Part shown: one piece after another, positions 35,360 through 42,868 of the stretch
Layout: every line of letters begins with the position of its first letter
Numbering within the stretch: position 1 is the stretch's first letter
Assembly: GCF_004352915.1 (NCBI RefSeq)
Contig: NZ_SJSY01000060.1
Span: 1 to 64,000 of the forward strand
DNA: 64,000 bases
DNA from: Flavobacterium zhairuonense
Lineage (GTDB): Bacteria > Bacteroidota > Bacteroidia > Flavobacteriales > Flavobacteriaceae
Reading direction: 5' to 3'
Translations under genes and position numbers: made by a program
Notes under the pieces: model-generated
Told to the model about the DNA's origin: nothing
What the model saw: only the letters and a program-made list of their open reading frames with translations
The model's database searches: none

Positions 35360-35485
35360 TTAAATGGCCATTAAAACATCCCATGCAATACCTATCAACC
35401 TTCTTAATGCAACGCCATTATCATAACAATCCTGACAACCTCCATTAATCTCCACTAATTCTGTACTTTTTAATTCTTCTAACAT
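35360..35485 (-). CDS. Double-glycine leader peptide with CxxC core, peptide 2
   Basis: 41 codons from ATG 35485 to the stop at 35360-35362. The leader is MLEELKSTELVEINGG, with the regularly spaced E/L residues of class II leaders and the Gly-Gly cut site. The predicted 25-residue core begins CQDCYDNGVA and ends hydrophobic (WDVLMAI). It starts 12 bases after the stop of peptide 1 and precedes a strong terminator. With peptide 1 it forms a two-peptide set; the shared CxxC immediately after GG suggests a disulfide, a metal site or thioether modification. No modification enzyme is adjacent. Confidence 0.85.
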   Translation of the reverse strand: MLEELKSTELVEINGGCQDCYDNGVALRRLIGIAWDVLMAI

Positions 35486-35496
35486 AATTTTAATAT

Positions 35497-35634
35497 TTAT
35501 AAGTCTAACAATCCTCTTAAGAAATCTCTTACGTGTGATTCACATTCTAAATACAAGCAAACTGGACAACCTCCTTCAATATCTTGTACTTCCTGAGCAT
35601 TTAGCTCTACTAAATTCAATTCTTCTAAATTCAT
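35497..35634 (-). CDS. Double-glycine leader peptide with CxxC core, peptide 1
   Basis: 45 codons from ATG 35634 to the stop at 35497-35499. The leader (22 residues) begins MNLEELNLVEL and ends EVQDIEGG. The predicted 23-residue core begins CPVCLYLECESH and ends FLRGLLDL. Leader layout matches peptide 2 (EEL near the start, an I and GG at the end), so they are paralogs. The core has three cysteines, versus two in peptide 2. Substrate of the C39 exporter in all likelihood; the core may be an antimicrobial or a signal. Confidence 0.87.
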   Translation of the reverse strand: MNLEELNLVELNAQEVQDIEGGCPVCLYLECESHVRDFLRGLLDL

Positions 35635-35700
35635 AACTTTAAAATTTTAAATGGTTAATTAATAAATTTCAACAAAATCATTTTCTCGAGAACGTTTTCG

Positions 35701-36021
35701 TTATAGCAAACTTATTTTAGTTCCGTCTAATAAAATTGGACAGAAGTTTGAGCCTCCAAAAATTTCTTTTGATTCATCATCTTTAATTGTTTTAAGCGAA
35801 TAATTTAATATTAACTCAAAAGAGGTTTCATAATAAAAGCTTTCGCGTTTTTTACAATATCGTACTGGTGCATCGAGCTCTTTTATTACCTCTAGTTCGT
35901 TATAAAGCTGGCTTCTGCTCAAGCTTAATTTTTTTGCAAAAACACTTGGAGTACCCGTTTTTTCAGTTGCAATTAACCTATGAATCTTTTTGATCCTTTC
36001 AATTTGTTTAATAAAATTCAT
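35701..36021 (-). CDS. Small HTH regulator of the peptide cassette
   Basis: 106 residues from ATG 36021 (MNFIKQIERIKKIHRLI); a longer frame adds 12 unlikely residues. An N-terminal DeoR-like winged helix is visible (TGTPSVFAKKLSLSRSQLYNELEVIKEL, then PVRYCKKRESFYYE). The C-terminus reads YSLKTIKDDESKEIFGG then SNFCPILLDGTKISLL. Small regulators of this kind are frequent beside GG-leader peptide genes in Bacteroidota. It starts 387 bp upstream of the peptide 1 start, same strand, ending 66 bp before it. The EIFGG segment of its tail resembles the leader cut sites of the peptides. Confidence 0.82.
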   Translation of the reverse strand: MNFIKQIERIKKIHRLIATEKTGTPSVFAKKLSLSRSQLYNELEVIKELDAPVRYCKKRESFYYETSFELILNYSLKTIKDDESKEIFGGSNFCPILLDGTKISLL

Positions 36022-36329
36022 AGCCTTCAGTGTTAAAATCAATAAATGGAGAAACAATCAAATAATTCAACAAAAATTAAGTTAACTCTTTGCGAATTTG
36101 ATCATTCATAGTGAATACTGAAATTATAATGGATGAATTTAAAAAACCACCTTAATAAGTTTTTTAAATATCAGAATAGGGCATTTGTAACATTCTAATC
36201 AAATGAATTACTAATTAAAGAGACGAGAGATTTACACAATTTTTGTTTTAATTAAAACCAAGACAATTATTAACAAACATTTAAAACCTTAAGTATTATA
36301 TTGCGGGCTTAAATTAAATTTTAAAACGT
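36022..36329. other. AT-rich intergenic region without a gene
   Basis: About 310 bases between the divergent HTH regulator and rseP. No ORF, RNA gene or strong hairpin seen. The regulator promoter must lie near its left end, but no exact TAnnTTTG was found there. Confidence 0.6.
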
Positions 36330-36337
36330 TACTTTTG
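36330..36337 (+). promoter_or_regulatory. -7 box (TACTTTTG) for rseP
   Basis: Exact TAnnTTTG match, 28 bases before the start codon. No good -33 element. Confidence 0.55.
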
Positions 36338-36365
36338 TGCGTTAAATACGAACTAAAATTATAAA

Positions 36366-37706
36366 ATGGATATAGTTATCAAACTCTCTCAATTTCTATT
36401 GAGTTTATCTTTACTTATTATTCTTCACGAATTAGGGCATTTTATCCCTGCTAAATTATTCAAAACCAGAGTCGAAAAATTTTACTTATTTTTTGATGTT
36501 AAATATTCTCTATTAAAAAAGAAAATCGGCGAAACAGAATACGGAATCGGATGGTTGCCGCTTGGTGGTTATGTAAAAATCTCCGGTATGATCGATGAAA
36601 GTATGGACAAAGAACAAATGGCTTTGCCACCTCAGCCGTGGGAATTTCGTTCTAAACCGGCTTGGCAGCGTTTGATTATTATGCTTGGCGGTGTTACTGT
36701 GAATTTTATCCTTGCTTTTATTATATATATAGGAATGGCGTTTGTTTATGGTGATACTTATATTGCAAACTCTGACTTGAAAGATGGTATATGGGTAACT
36801 AATCCGGCTATTGAAAAAATTGGAATAAAGACAGGAGATAAAATTATTTCTATTGATGGACAAAAAATTGAAAATTTTGACAGCGATATCAATCCGAAGG
36901 TTCTCGTGGCCAAAGAAATTTTAATTGAAAGAAACGGACAGCAGAAAATCATCAAAATGCCGGCTGATTTTGTGGATCAAATATCAAAACACGAAAAAGG
37001 TCTTCTAATTGACACCCGTATGCCTTTTGTTATTGGAAGCATTCAAGATGATTCACAAAATACTTCACTTAAACCAAAAGATTTGCTTGTTACATTAAAT
37101 GGACAAGAAGCTAAATATTATGATCAGGTTAAAGCAATTTTAAGCGCAAATAAAGGAAAAACAATTCCTGCGGTTGTTTTGCGTGATTTAAAACAAACTC
37201 CAATTACGGTTAAAGTTTCTGCAAAAGGAACTTTAGGTGTCGTTGCTGGTGGTTTAGACATCAAATCATTAGAAAAATTAGGATACTACAAAATAAGTAC
37301 AAAAGAATATAGTTTTGTAGAATCTATTCCTGTTGGACTTGCGAAAGGTAAAGATCGTTTAATAGGTTACGGAAAACAATTAAAAATGATTTTTAATCCT
37401 GAAACTAAAGCCTACAAACAAGTAGGTGGTTTTGCTGCGATTTATAACATTTTTCCAAGTTCTTGGAGCTGGGAAGCTTTCTGGAATATTACCGCTATTT
37501 TATCAATTATGCTTGGAGTAATGAATTTATTGCCAATTCCGGCTCTTGATGGAGGTCATGTGATGTTTTTATTATATGAAATTGTTAGTGGCAAAAAACC
37601 AAGCGACAAATTCCTTGAAAACGCCCAAATGGTTGGGTTTGTACTACTTATAGCACTGCTTTTGTTCGCAAACGGAAACGATATTTATAAGGCAATTGTG
37701 AAGTAG
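36366..37706 (+). CDS. rseP: RIP metalloprotease RseP
   Basis: 446 residues, a site-2 protease of the inner membrane that cuts anti-sigma factors and leftover signal peptides. The zinc site is H21ELGH25 in the first helix, the LDG-type ligand motif is NLLPIPALDGGH near residue 400, and a PDZ domain lies between (NPAIEKIGIKTGDKIISIDGQKI). Four membrane helices. A second, more degenerate PDZ (KPKDLLVTLNGQEAKY) follows. Single gene. Confidence 0.96.
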   Translation: MDIVIKLSQFLLSLSLLIILHELGHFIPAKLFKTRVEKFYLFFDVKYSLLKKKIGETEYGIGWLPLGGYVKISGMIDESMDKEQMALPPQPWEFRSKPAWQRLIIMLGGVTVNFILAFIIYIGMAFVYGDTYIANSDLKDGIWVTNPAIEKIGIKTGDKIISIDGQKIENFDSDINPKVLVAKEILIERNGQQKIIKMPADFVDQISKHEKGLLIDTRMPFVIGSIQDDSQNTSLKPKDLLVTLNGQEAKYYDQVKAILSANKGKTIPAVVLRDLKQTPITVKVSAKGTLGVVAGGLDIKSLEKLGYYKISTKEYSFVESIPVGLAKGKDRLIGYGKQLKMIFNPETKAYKQVGGFAAIYNIFPSSWSWEAFWNITAILSIMLGVMNLLPIPALDGGHVMFLLYEIVSGKKPSDKFLENAQMVGFVLLIALLLFANGNDIYKAIVK

Positions 37707-37738
37707 AAAAAAAATCAAAAAAAAGAGTGAAAATATTT

Positions 37739-37767
37739 TTGAGAAACTAAAAAATCGATTATATTTG
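37739..37767 (+). promoter_or_regulatory. Promoter of the tRNA-Asn pair
   Basis: TTG at 37739-37741, 18-base spacer, TATATTTG at 37760-37767. A full match to the Bacteroidota consensus, 24 bases before the first tRNA. Confidence 0.75.
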
Positions 37768-37791
37768 CACTCGCTAAAAAGAGCAACACTT

Positions 37792-37865
37792 TCCTCCTTA
37801 GCTCAGTTGGTTAGAGCATCTGACTGTTAATCAGAGGGTCCTTGGTTCGAGCCCAAGAGGGGGAG
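37792..37865 (+). tRNA. tRNA-Asn (GTT)
   Basis: 74 bases that fold as a cloverleaf: acceptor TCCTCCT/AGGGGGA with one G-U pair, D arm GCTC/GAGC, anticodon stem TCTGA/TCAGA with loop CTGTTAA (anticodon GTT at 37826-37828), T arm CTTGG/CCAAG around TTCGAGC. Discriminator G; CCA is not encoded. Confidence 0.96.
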
Positions 37866-37903
37866 CAACTTTTTTTAGCAAACATATTTACCTTTAAGGT
37901 GAT

Positions 37904-37977
37904 TCCTCCTTAGCTCAGTTGGTTAGAGCATCTGACTGTTAATCAGAGGGTCCTTGGTTCGAGCCCAAGAGGGGGAG
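37904..37977 (+). tRNA. tRNA-Asn (GTT), second identical copy
   Basis: Identical in all 74 bases to the first copy, 38 bases downstream, in the same transcript. The spacer between them has no terminator. Confidence 0.96.
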
Positions 37978-37986
37978 CTTATTAAA

Positions 37987-38018
37987 TACCACTTACAAAT
38001 TGTAAGTGGTATTTTTTT
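37987..38018 (+). terminator. Terminator of the tRNA-Asn pair
   Basis: The stem TACCACTTAC / GTAAGTGGTA with an AAATT loop is followed by seven T, nine bases after the second tRNA. Confidence 0.9.
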
Positions 38019-38070
38019 GTTTATTTAGTTTTTATCTTCTTATCTATATTTTTTGTAATTTTGTTTCATT

Positions 38071-38235
38071 ATGATAGATATTTCAAACACAACCGAAAGA
38101 GTACAATTTGCTTTAAAGCAAATGGAAAAAGCTATGCCTGTTGTAAAAAAACAAGTAGCTGTCTATGAAAAAAATATTGCTTCAGGTAAAAACAATAAAA
38201 AACCAGCAATAGCTCCGCAATTCAAGAATGTCTAA
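38071..38235 (+). CDS. 54-residue protein overlapping the zeta-like toxin gene; candidate antitoxin
   Basis: ATG 38071, stop 38233-38235, overlapping the next start (ATG 38228) by 8 bases in another frame. The product begins MIDISNTTERVQFALKQMEK, is helical in its first 35 residues and ends in a basic, Pro-containing tail. No match to epsilon antitoxin is recognised. The overlap and order suit a toxin-antitoxin pair. Role is inferred from context only. Confidence 0.68.
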   Translation: MIDISNTTERVQFALKQMEKAMPVVKKQVAVYEKNIASGKNNKKPAIAPQFKNV

Positions 38236-38818
38236 ACCTGTTCTACTTGTTATTGCAGGATGCAACGGAGCTGGAAAATCAACTTTTTCTAAACCTCTTT
38301 CTCCTGAAAATTTTATCCCTTTTGATTATGATCTTGAATTTTTAAAGAATTACAATTCTTTATTTGATTCTGAGATGAGAGAAACTATGTCTCATCAAAT
38401 GGCTTTTAAAGAATTGGAAAATCAGATTAAAAATGCAATTGAAAACAAATCCAGTTTCTGTTATGAAACTAATTTTAACTCAACTCCTCTCTATTGGCCA
38501 GAATTATTTAAAAAAAATGGCTACGATTTACATTTAATTTTCTTATGCCTTGATTCAATTGAAGAAGCAATAAAGAGAGTTGCTATTCGTGTAGAAAATG
38601 GAGGCCATTTCGTTCCAAATAATGAAATACACAAACGCTACCATGATGGATATAGCAATTTAAATTCTTTCTATTACTATTTTGATTATGTCGATTTATA
38701 TGATTCCTCTAAATATCTAGGGGCGCCATCTCATATTTTATCAATTGAATCGGGAAACGTTATTTCTATAACTGACATTCCTGCCTATCTAAACGTATTG
38801 ATTCCAAATATAATTTAG
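38228..38818 (+). CDS. Zeta toxin-like P-loop kinase
   Basis: 196 residues. The N-terminal Walker A is AGCNGAGKSTFS (residues 10-21), followed by the zeta-like layout: FIPFDYDLEF, an acceptor region with CYETNFNS, and LIFLCLDSIEEAIKRVAIRVENGGHFVP with the arginines used for phosphate transfer. HKRYHDGYSNLN is also typical. Zeta toxins phosphorylate UDP-N-acetylglucosamine and block wall synthesis; related kinases in bacteria may have other targets. Likely toxin of a two-gene module. Confidence 0.85.
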   Translation: MSKPVLLVIAGCNGAGKSTFSKPLSPENFIPFDYDLEFLKNYNSLFDSEMRETMSHQMAFKELENQIKNAIENKSSFCYETNFNSTPLYWPELFKKNGYDLHLIFLCLDSIEEAIKRVAIRVENGGHFVPNNEIHKRYHDGYSNLNSFYYYFDYVDLYDSSKYLGAPSHILSIESGNVISITDIPAYLNVLIPNII

Positions 38819-38883
38819 AAAAATAGATTAAACTATATACTAGCAATCTTTATTTTAAAAGATTTTGCAATACCTCTATTACT

Positions 38884-38927
38884 AGAACTAAAAAAAGACG
38901 ATCAATTCGATCGTCTTTTTTTAGTTC
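38884..38927. terminator. Bidirectional terminator between zeta-like gene and TPR gene
   Basis: A 20-bp near-perfect stem (AACTAAAAAAAGACGATC and its complement) around a short AATTC loop serves the two convergent genes. Confidence 0.88.
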
Positions 38928-38961
38928 TATAAATGTAAAGTTATTTCTTCATGCTTGTTTC

Positions 38962-39651
38962 CTATTGCTTAGCTACTTTATTTGCTAAATTTTTACTTTC
39001 GAACAAAACCATCATCTCATTTGCTTTTTCTGGCTGATTGATTGCTTTTAATGATTCGGCGTAACGGTAATAGTAGATTGGGTCTAGATTTTTGGTTACT
39101 TCGATCAATTCAGCATAATATTTCGCCGCCGATTCCATGTCGTCTTCAAAATAGGATTTATCGGCTACTTTTTTGATCATATCAGCATTTTTATAGCCTT
39201 TATCGACCACTTTAGCGTATGTTTTTGAAATATCTATATCTATATATTTTGGAGCTTCAGAAGGGCGTGCTACAGCCACTTTCACTGGCTCTACCTTTTC
39301 GTCAGGAATATCAATGACTACTTTTGACATTAGAGGCACTTCAGTTTGTTTCAATTTGGGTTTTCTGTAAATTGGAGTTACAGTTCTAGTGTTATTTGGA
39401 CCAAGATCATAAGTATTAACCATATCTAGTTTTGAAACTTCGTATTTTGTAACTCTTCTTCCAAAAGTCATATTTATTGTTTCTTCAACATAGTAAGCTT
39501 CTATAACAAGATCATCTGCTTTCTTGTCTTTTTGTACTTGTGCTTTTCCAGCCGCCACAACAACAGGAGCTTTTGAGACTGCAAGCTGCGCGAAACAGCT
39601 AAAAGGAACAACACAAATAATCGTCACAAAAATTTTTGCATAATTTTTCAT
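38962..39651 (-). CDS. Secreted TPR protein, like the N-terminus of OmpA-family proteins
   Basis: 229 residues with a signal peptide (1-22, ending SCFAQ). Residues 140-229 form TPR-like helices (KTYAKVVDKGYKNADMIKKVADKSYFEDDMESAAKYYAELIEV, DPIYYYRYAESLKAINQPEKANEMM). This is very close in style to the TPR start of flavobacterial OmpA/PorE-like proteins found beside PorP/SprF genes, but there is no OmpA domain and no PorP neighbour, so it is either a stand-alone version or a trimmed relative. Own promoter upstream. Confidence 0.75.
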   Translation of the reverse strand: MKNYAKIFVTIICVVPFSCFAQLAVSKAPVVVAAGKAQVQKDKKADDLVIEAYYVEETINMTFGRRVTKYEVSKLDMVNTYDLGPNNTRTVTPIYRKPKLKQTEVPLMSKVVIDIPDEKVEPVKVAVARPSEAPKYIDIDISKTYAKVVDKGYKNADMIKKVADKSYFEDDMESAAKYYAELIEVTKNLDPIYYYRYAESLKAINQPEKANEMMVLFESKNLANKVAKQ

Positions 39652-39689
39652 GATAACTGGATTAAGTTGTTTATTTCAAAAAACTATAA

Positions 39690-39697
39690 CAAAGTTA
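39690..39697 (-). promoter_or_regulatory. -7 box (TAACTTTG) for the TPR gene
   Basis: Exact TAnnTTTG match on the minus strand, 38 bases ahead of the start. The 331-base gap (39652-39982) holds only this, the terminator at 39901, and AT-rich sequence. Confidence 0.5.
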
Positions 39698-39900
39698 TTG
39701 ATTTTGTTGTAGTTAGATACTTTTTTACCATGAAATGCTTGGAAAGACGATGAAGTGTTTAATTTCCTTTTTAGTTTTAAGAATGTTATTTCAACAAGAC
39801 CGATTATGTTTGGAGCTTTACGAATATTTGAATCAACTTTAAAAATATAATAGAATTTTGTGAATTATAGACAAAAAATAGCTTTCAACTTTATCACAAT

Positions 39901-39935
39901 AAAAAAGAGGTTCTTTAAATGAACCTCTTTTTAAA
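39901..39935 (-). terminator. Terminator of the receiver/kinase operon
   Basis: The stem AAAAAGAGGTTC / GAACCTCTTTTT with a 7-base loop lies 48 bases past the stop of the receiver gene and has a T-run on the minus strand. Confidence 0.85.
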
Positions 39936-39982
39936 TCTATATTTAAATATTGCAAAAATAAATCCTCTAAAATATTATTTCT

Positions 39983-40366
39983 TTAATTTAACACCTTGTT
40001 AATATTCTTTGAAACCTCTTCATAATCAGTAGGTTTTATTATCACCTTTAAATTATTAATATATAGTCCTCTCGAATTTAAGGATTCAACAATTTTATTA
40101 TTCCCCGTCAAAACAATTATTCTTTTTCCAATATCCTGATTAATACTAGTAATTTTTTCAATCAATGAATACCCATCTAGTTCACTTTTTGATGATAAAT
40201 CAATATCTATAAAAATAACATCATAATCATTGATTTTTGTTAAATCAGCAGATTGCGAAGAAGGATAAACTGAAAAATCTATTTTATTATCAAAATAGAT
40301 TAAATTTGCCGTCTCAAAAGAAACTCGAACAGACTCATATTCATTTTCGAATATCGCTACTTTCAT
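39983..40366 (-). CDS. Receiver-only response-regulator-like protein
   Basis: 127 residues, a single receiver domain without an output domain. The phosphoacceptor region is INDYDVIFIDIDLSSKSELDGYSL with an Asp in the expected place (about residue 55), the switch threonine lies in IIVLTGN, and the lysine in KVIIKPTD. The acidic pair near the N-terminus is reduced to EN-E (IFENEYE). Its start overlaps the kinase-like gene by 26 bases, so the two are coupled. It must act by protein interaction. Confidence 0.82.
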   Translation of the reverse strand: MKVAIFENEYESVRVSFETANLIYFDNKIDFSVYPSSQSADLTKINDYDVIFIDIDLSSKSELDGYSLIEKITSINQDIGKRIIVLTGNNKIVESLNSRGLYINNLKVIIKPTDYEEVSKNINKVLN

Positions 40367-42029
40367 CTTTATTTATCTTTAATTCTATTTTAAACTCGAT
40401 TATTCCATTCTGATGGGATATACTATATTTTATATCCATATCATCCAAGGTCGATTTGATTATAAACAATCCATATGTTGTCCTCTTAATAATTTCATTT
40501 CTATCATCTGATTTTAAATCTTGTAATAGATTAGCAATTTGCTCTTTAGTTTGATTATGATCATTAAAAAAAGAAATACATAGATTATTATTCTCTTCTA
40601 TAAATATACATCTTATAATTTTATTTTTATATTTTTTAATATTATTTAACCAATCTGTAATAAATATTTCAAACCCTTCCTCATTTAATTTAACAGTTCT
40701 TTTTTGGCTACTTAATTTTACTCCTACTTCAATTTCTTCATCAGGGAAATAACTCAAAAAATTTCTTCTCAATATTGTAAAAGTCTTTTCGATTGACACA
40801 TCGCTTAAAGTTTTATAGAAAAAAGGATTTTTGCTTTTTTCTAACATGTCATCTGCTCTTTTAGTTATATTTCTTAATTCAATTTTACTTCTTTCATTCT
40901 GCTCAATTAATAATTTTTGAAAAGCTTCAATTTTTTCAGCTGGTATTTTAGATTGATTATCAAGCATCATTGAGAGATTTGAGAATGGACTTAATCTATT
41001 TCTTATATAATGCATCATGTTATTTGCCCTATTTACATATTGCGTTTTCTGTGACAACTTTTCAATCTCCTCATCTTTAATTTCTTGCAATTTCTTTTCG
41101 CTCAATAATATTTTTGACATTTTTGATAGCGAAGGCTCAATTGTTCTGAAAAATCCAATTAAACTATAGTAAAATGGAATTTTTTTATTTAAAGAAAAAA
41201 GATAAAAATATTCATTATTGTCTACTATAGTATAAATTATCAAATTCTTATTGATATTATTTTCATCTATAATAACAGTCTCATCCGTCAATGTTCTATA
41301 TTTCCTCAATCTATTTATGAAATCATCCTCTTTAAATTTATAATTCCACACAAATGATGTTCCATTTACTATAATTATTTTTTCAGCGCTAGCTTTATTT
41401 ATACAGAAGCAGTACATTTCTTTAATAAGAACATGATTTATATTGGAATGTATAACATCAATAAATTTTTTATAAATTTTATGAGGCTTTTTAATATGTT
41501 CCTTATTTAAATAAAACGTATCAACAACTTCTATAAGTTCTTCTCTAAATACCTTTATTTTCATTCTAAGATGAGTATACCAATTTATTATACCTAAGAA
41601 AAACACTGGAAATAAAACCTTTATAGCTTTTAAATTTTTAATTTCTGAATCTGAAGTTGAAAATGAATGCAGGAGAAAGAACTCAAACACAGTTAAAAAA
41701 TAAAGCAATAAGGATTTCTTCTTTCCAGAAAAATTTATTGCATTAATTATTGGTAAGAATAAAAATGTATAATTATAAATATCATATGGCGACTTACCCC
41801 ATAAAACAATCAAAATAAAAGCAAAATCATTTAACAACCTTACGAAACTAAGTCTAATAAATTTAATATAAACTAATATGTACAGCGGCAGAACAACGTA
41901 GTAAACCCACTTTTCAAATATATTCTTGTTTGTAAGAATTATAATAAGAGCATAGCATAACAAACTTAATCTAAAAAGTATTGAATTTACCCTACGCTGT
42001 AATAAATCTAAAAATTCAAATCTTTTCAT
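40341..42029 (-). CDS. Membrane protein resembling a histidine kinase, with degenerate catalytic domain
   Basis: 562 residues. The N-terminal 160 hold about five to six membrane helices. A middle region (200-310) may be sensory. Around residue 340, ANNMMHYIRNRLSPFSNLSMM resembles a DHp helix with a His in the phosphoacceptor place. The C-terminal 120 residues resemble an HATPase domain: EGFEIFITDWLNNIKKY for the N box and TTYGLFIIKSTLDDMDIKY for the G2 region. The usual DxGxG box is not visible (FFNDHNQ stands there), so ATP binding is doubtful. Kinase role is inferred. Confidence 0.68.
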   Translation of the reverse strand: MKRFEFLDLLQRRVNSILFRLSLLCYALIIILTNKNIFEKWVYYVVLPLYILVYIKFIRLSFVRLLNDFAFILIVLWGKSPYDIYNYTFLFLPIINAINFSGKKKSLLLYFLTVFEFFLLHSFSTSDSEIKNLKAIKVLFPVFFLGIINWYTHLRMKIKVFREELIEVVDTFYLNKEHIKKPHKIYKKFIDVIHSNINHVLIKEMYCFCINKASAEKIIIVNGTSFVWNYKFKEDDFINRLRKYRTLTDETVIIDENNINKNLIIYTIVDNNEYFYLFSLNKKIPFYYSLIGFFRTIEPSLSKMSKILLSEKKLQEIKDEEIEKLSQKTQYVNRANNMMHYIRNRLSPFSNLSMMLDNQSKIPAEKIEAFQKLLIEQNERSKIELRNITKRADDMLEKSKNPFFYKTLSDVSIEKTFTILRRNFLSYFPDEEIEVGVKLSSQKRTVKLNEEGFEIFITDWLNNIKKYKNKIIRCIFIEENNNLCISFFNDHNQTKEQIANLLQDLKSDDRNEIIKRTTYGLFIIKSTLDDMDIKYSISHQNGIIEFKIELKINKDESSDIRK

Positions 42030-42758
42030 TTATGATGTTAGTTTATCTGTTAGTTTAACATACAGAAAATTTACTATAATAGTTATAAACGTAATTTTTG
42101 CCATAACCATTAGTATTGTTGCAAACCAACTCAATGGTTTTATCTTAAAATCATTATCAAAATCAGCAAATAAGGTTAAAATATTCAAAAAATGATTTCC
42201 ATAAAAATTTGAAGAATAATTATCATACTTTATTTCAAACAGCTGACAACATTCAATTTTGGTAGGGAGTAAAATAAGAAAAACTAAAATAAAAACTAAA
42301 GATAAGGTAAATAATAAAGTAGCAAAATTAAGTCCCGAAAACAATGCAATTATTTTAAAAAAATTTTTAATCTCTAAATTACAAACCAGATCTCTAAGTT
42401 GGATTTTATTTTTTTGACAAACAAACCAATCTTTATCATATTCAGGCAATTCCTTTGTCATGTTTGAAATTACAAATTGCAAAATCGAGATTTGCAATTT
42501 CAAATCCATCTGATTCAATACATTTTCAATTTTAGTAAAGTTAAAAGTATCATAGCCATAATTTGAGCTCTTTATTACTTCGATATAGTACTTGAAGAAT
42601 TTTTTTGATAATGGATATAAATCACTTTTATCTTGTAAAGTTCCTTTCAAAAGAATTAGATTATAAACCATATTCACACCTTCAGCAGGAGATTTTATAT
42701 AAAAAATAGACTTTTCAAGTTCAATAATTTTTAAAGCTACAATTTCTTCTTTAGTCAT
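42030..42758 (-). CDS. Two-helix membrane protein of the receiver/kinase operon
   Basis: 242 residues from the ATG at 42758 (MTKEEIVALKIIELEK). The longer frame from a TTG at 42821 lies in the terminator of the neighbouring gene and is rejected. The cytoplasmic N-terminal half is helical and charged. Two membrane segments are near residues 140-165 (FATLLFTLSLVFILVFLILL) and 215-237 (ATILMVMAKITFITIIVNFL), with a 45-residue loop (containing ECCQLFEIKYDNYSSNFY) between them. It abuts the kinase-like gene by 0 bp. Not recognised; possibly the sensor or effector of the system. Confidence 0.68.
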   Translation of the reverse strand: MTKEEIVALKIIELEKSIFYIKSPAEGVNMVYNLILLKGTLQDKSDLYPLSKKFFKYYIEVIKSSNYGYDTFNFTKIENVLNQMDLKLQISILQFVISNMTKELPEYDKDWFVCQKNKIQLRDLVCNLEIKNFFKIIALFSGLNFATLLFTLSLVFILVFLILLPTKIECCQLFEIKYDNYSSNFYGNHFLNILTLFADFDNDFKIKPLSWFATILMVMAKITFITIIVNFLYVKLTDKLTS

Positions 42759-42804
42759 ATTAAAAAGATCTTTTTCAATAATAATTAATATAACATAAAC
42801 TTCC

Positions 42805-42843
42805 AAAAAAAAGCGCCACAATCCAAAAGATTACGGCGCTTTT
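42805..42843 (-). terminator. Terminator of the C1-type peptidase gene
   Basis: The stem AAAAGCGCC / GGCGCTTTT with a 17-base loop has its T-run on the minus strand, 26 bases after the peptidase stop. Confidence 0.82.
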
Positions 42844-42868
42844 CTATTTCTATAAAACTCGAAGATAA

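Noticed and set aside
42759..42821. Longer start of the two-helix membrane protein
   Set aside because: The TTG at 42821 is inside the terminator hairpin of the neighbouring peptidase gene.
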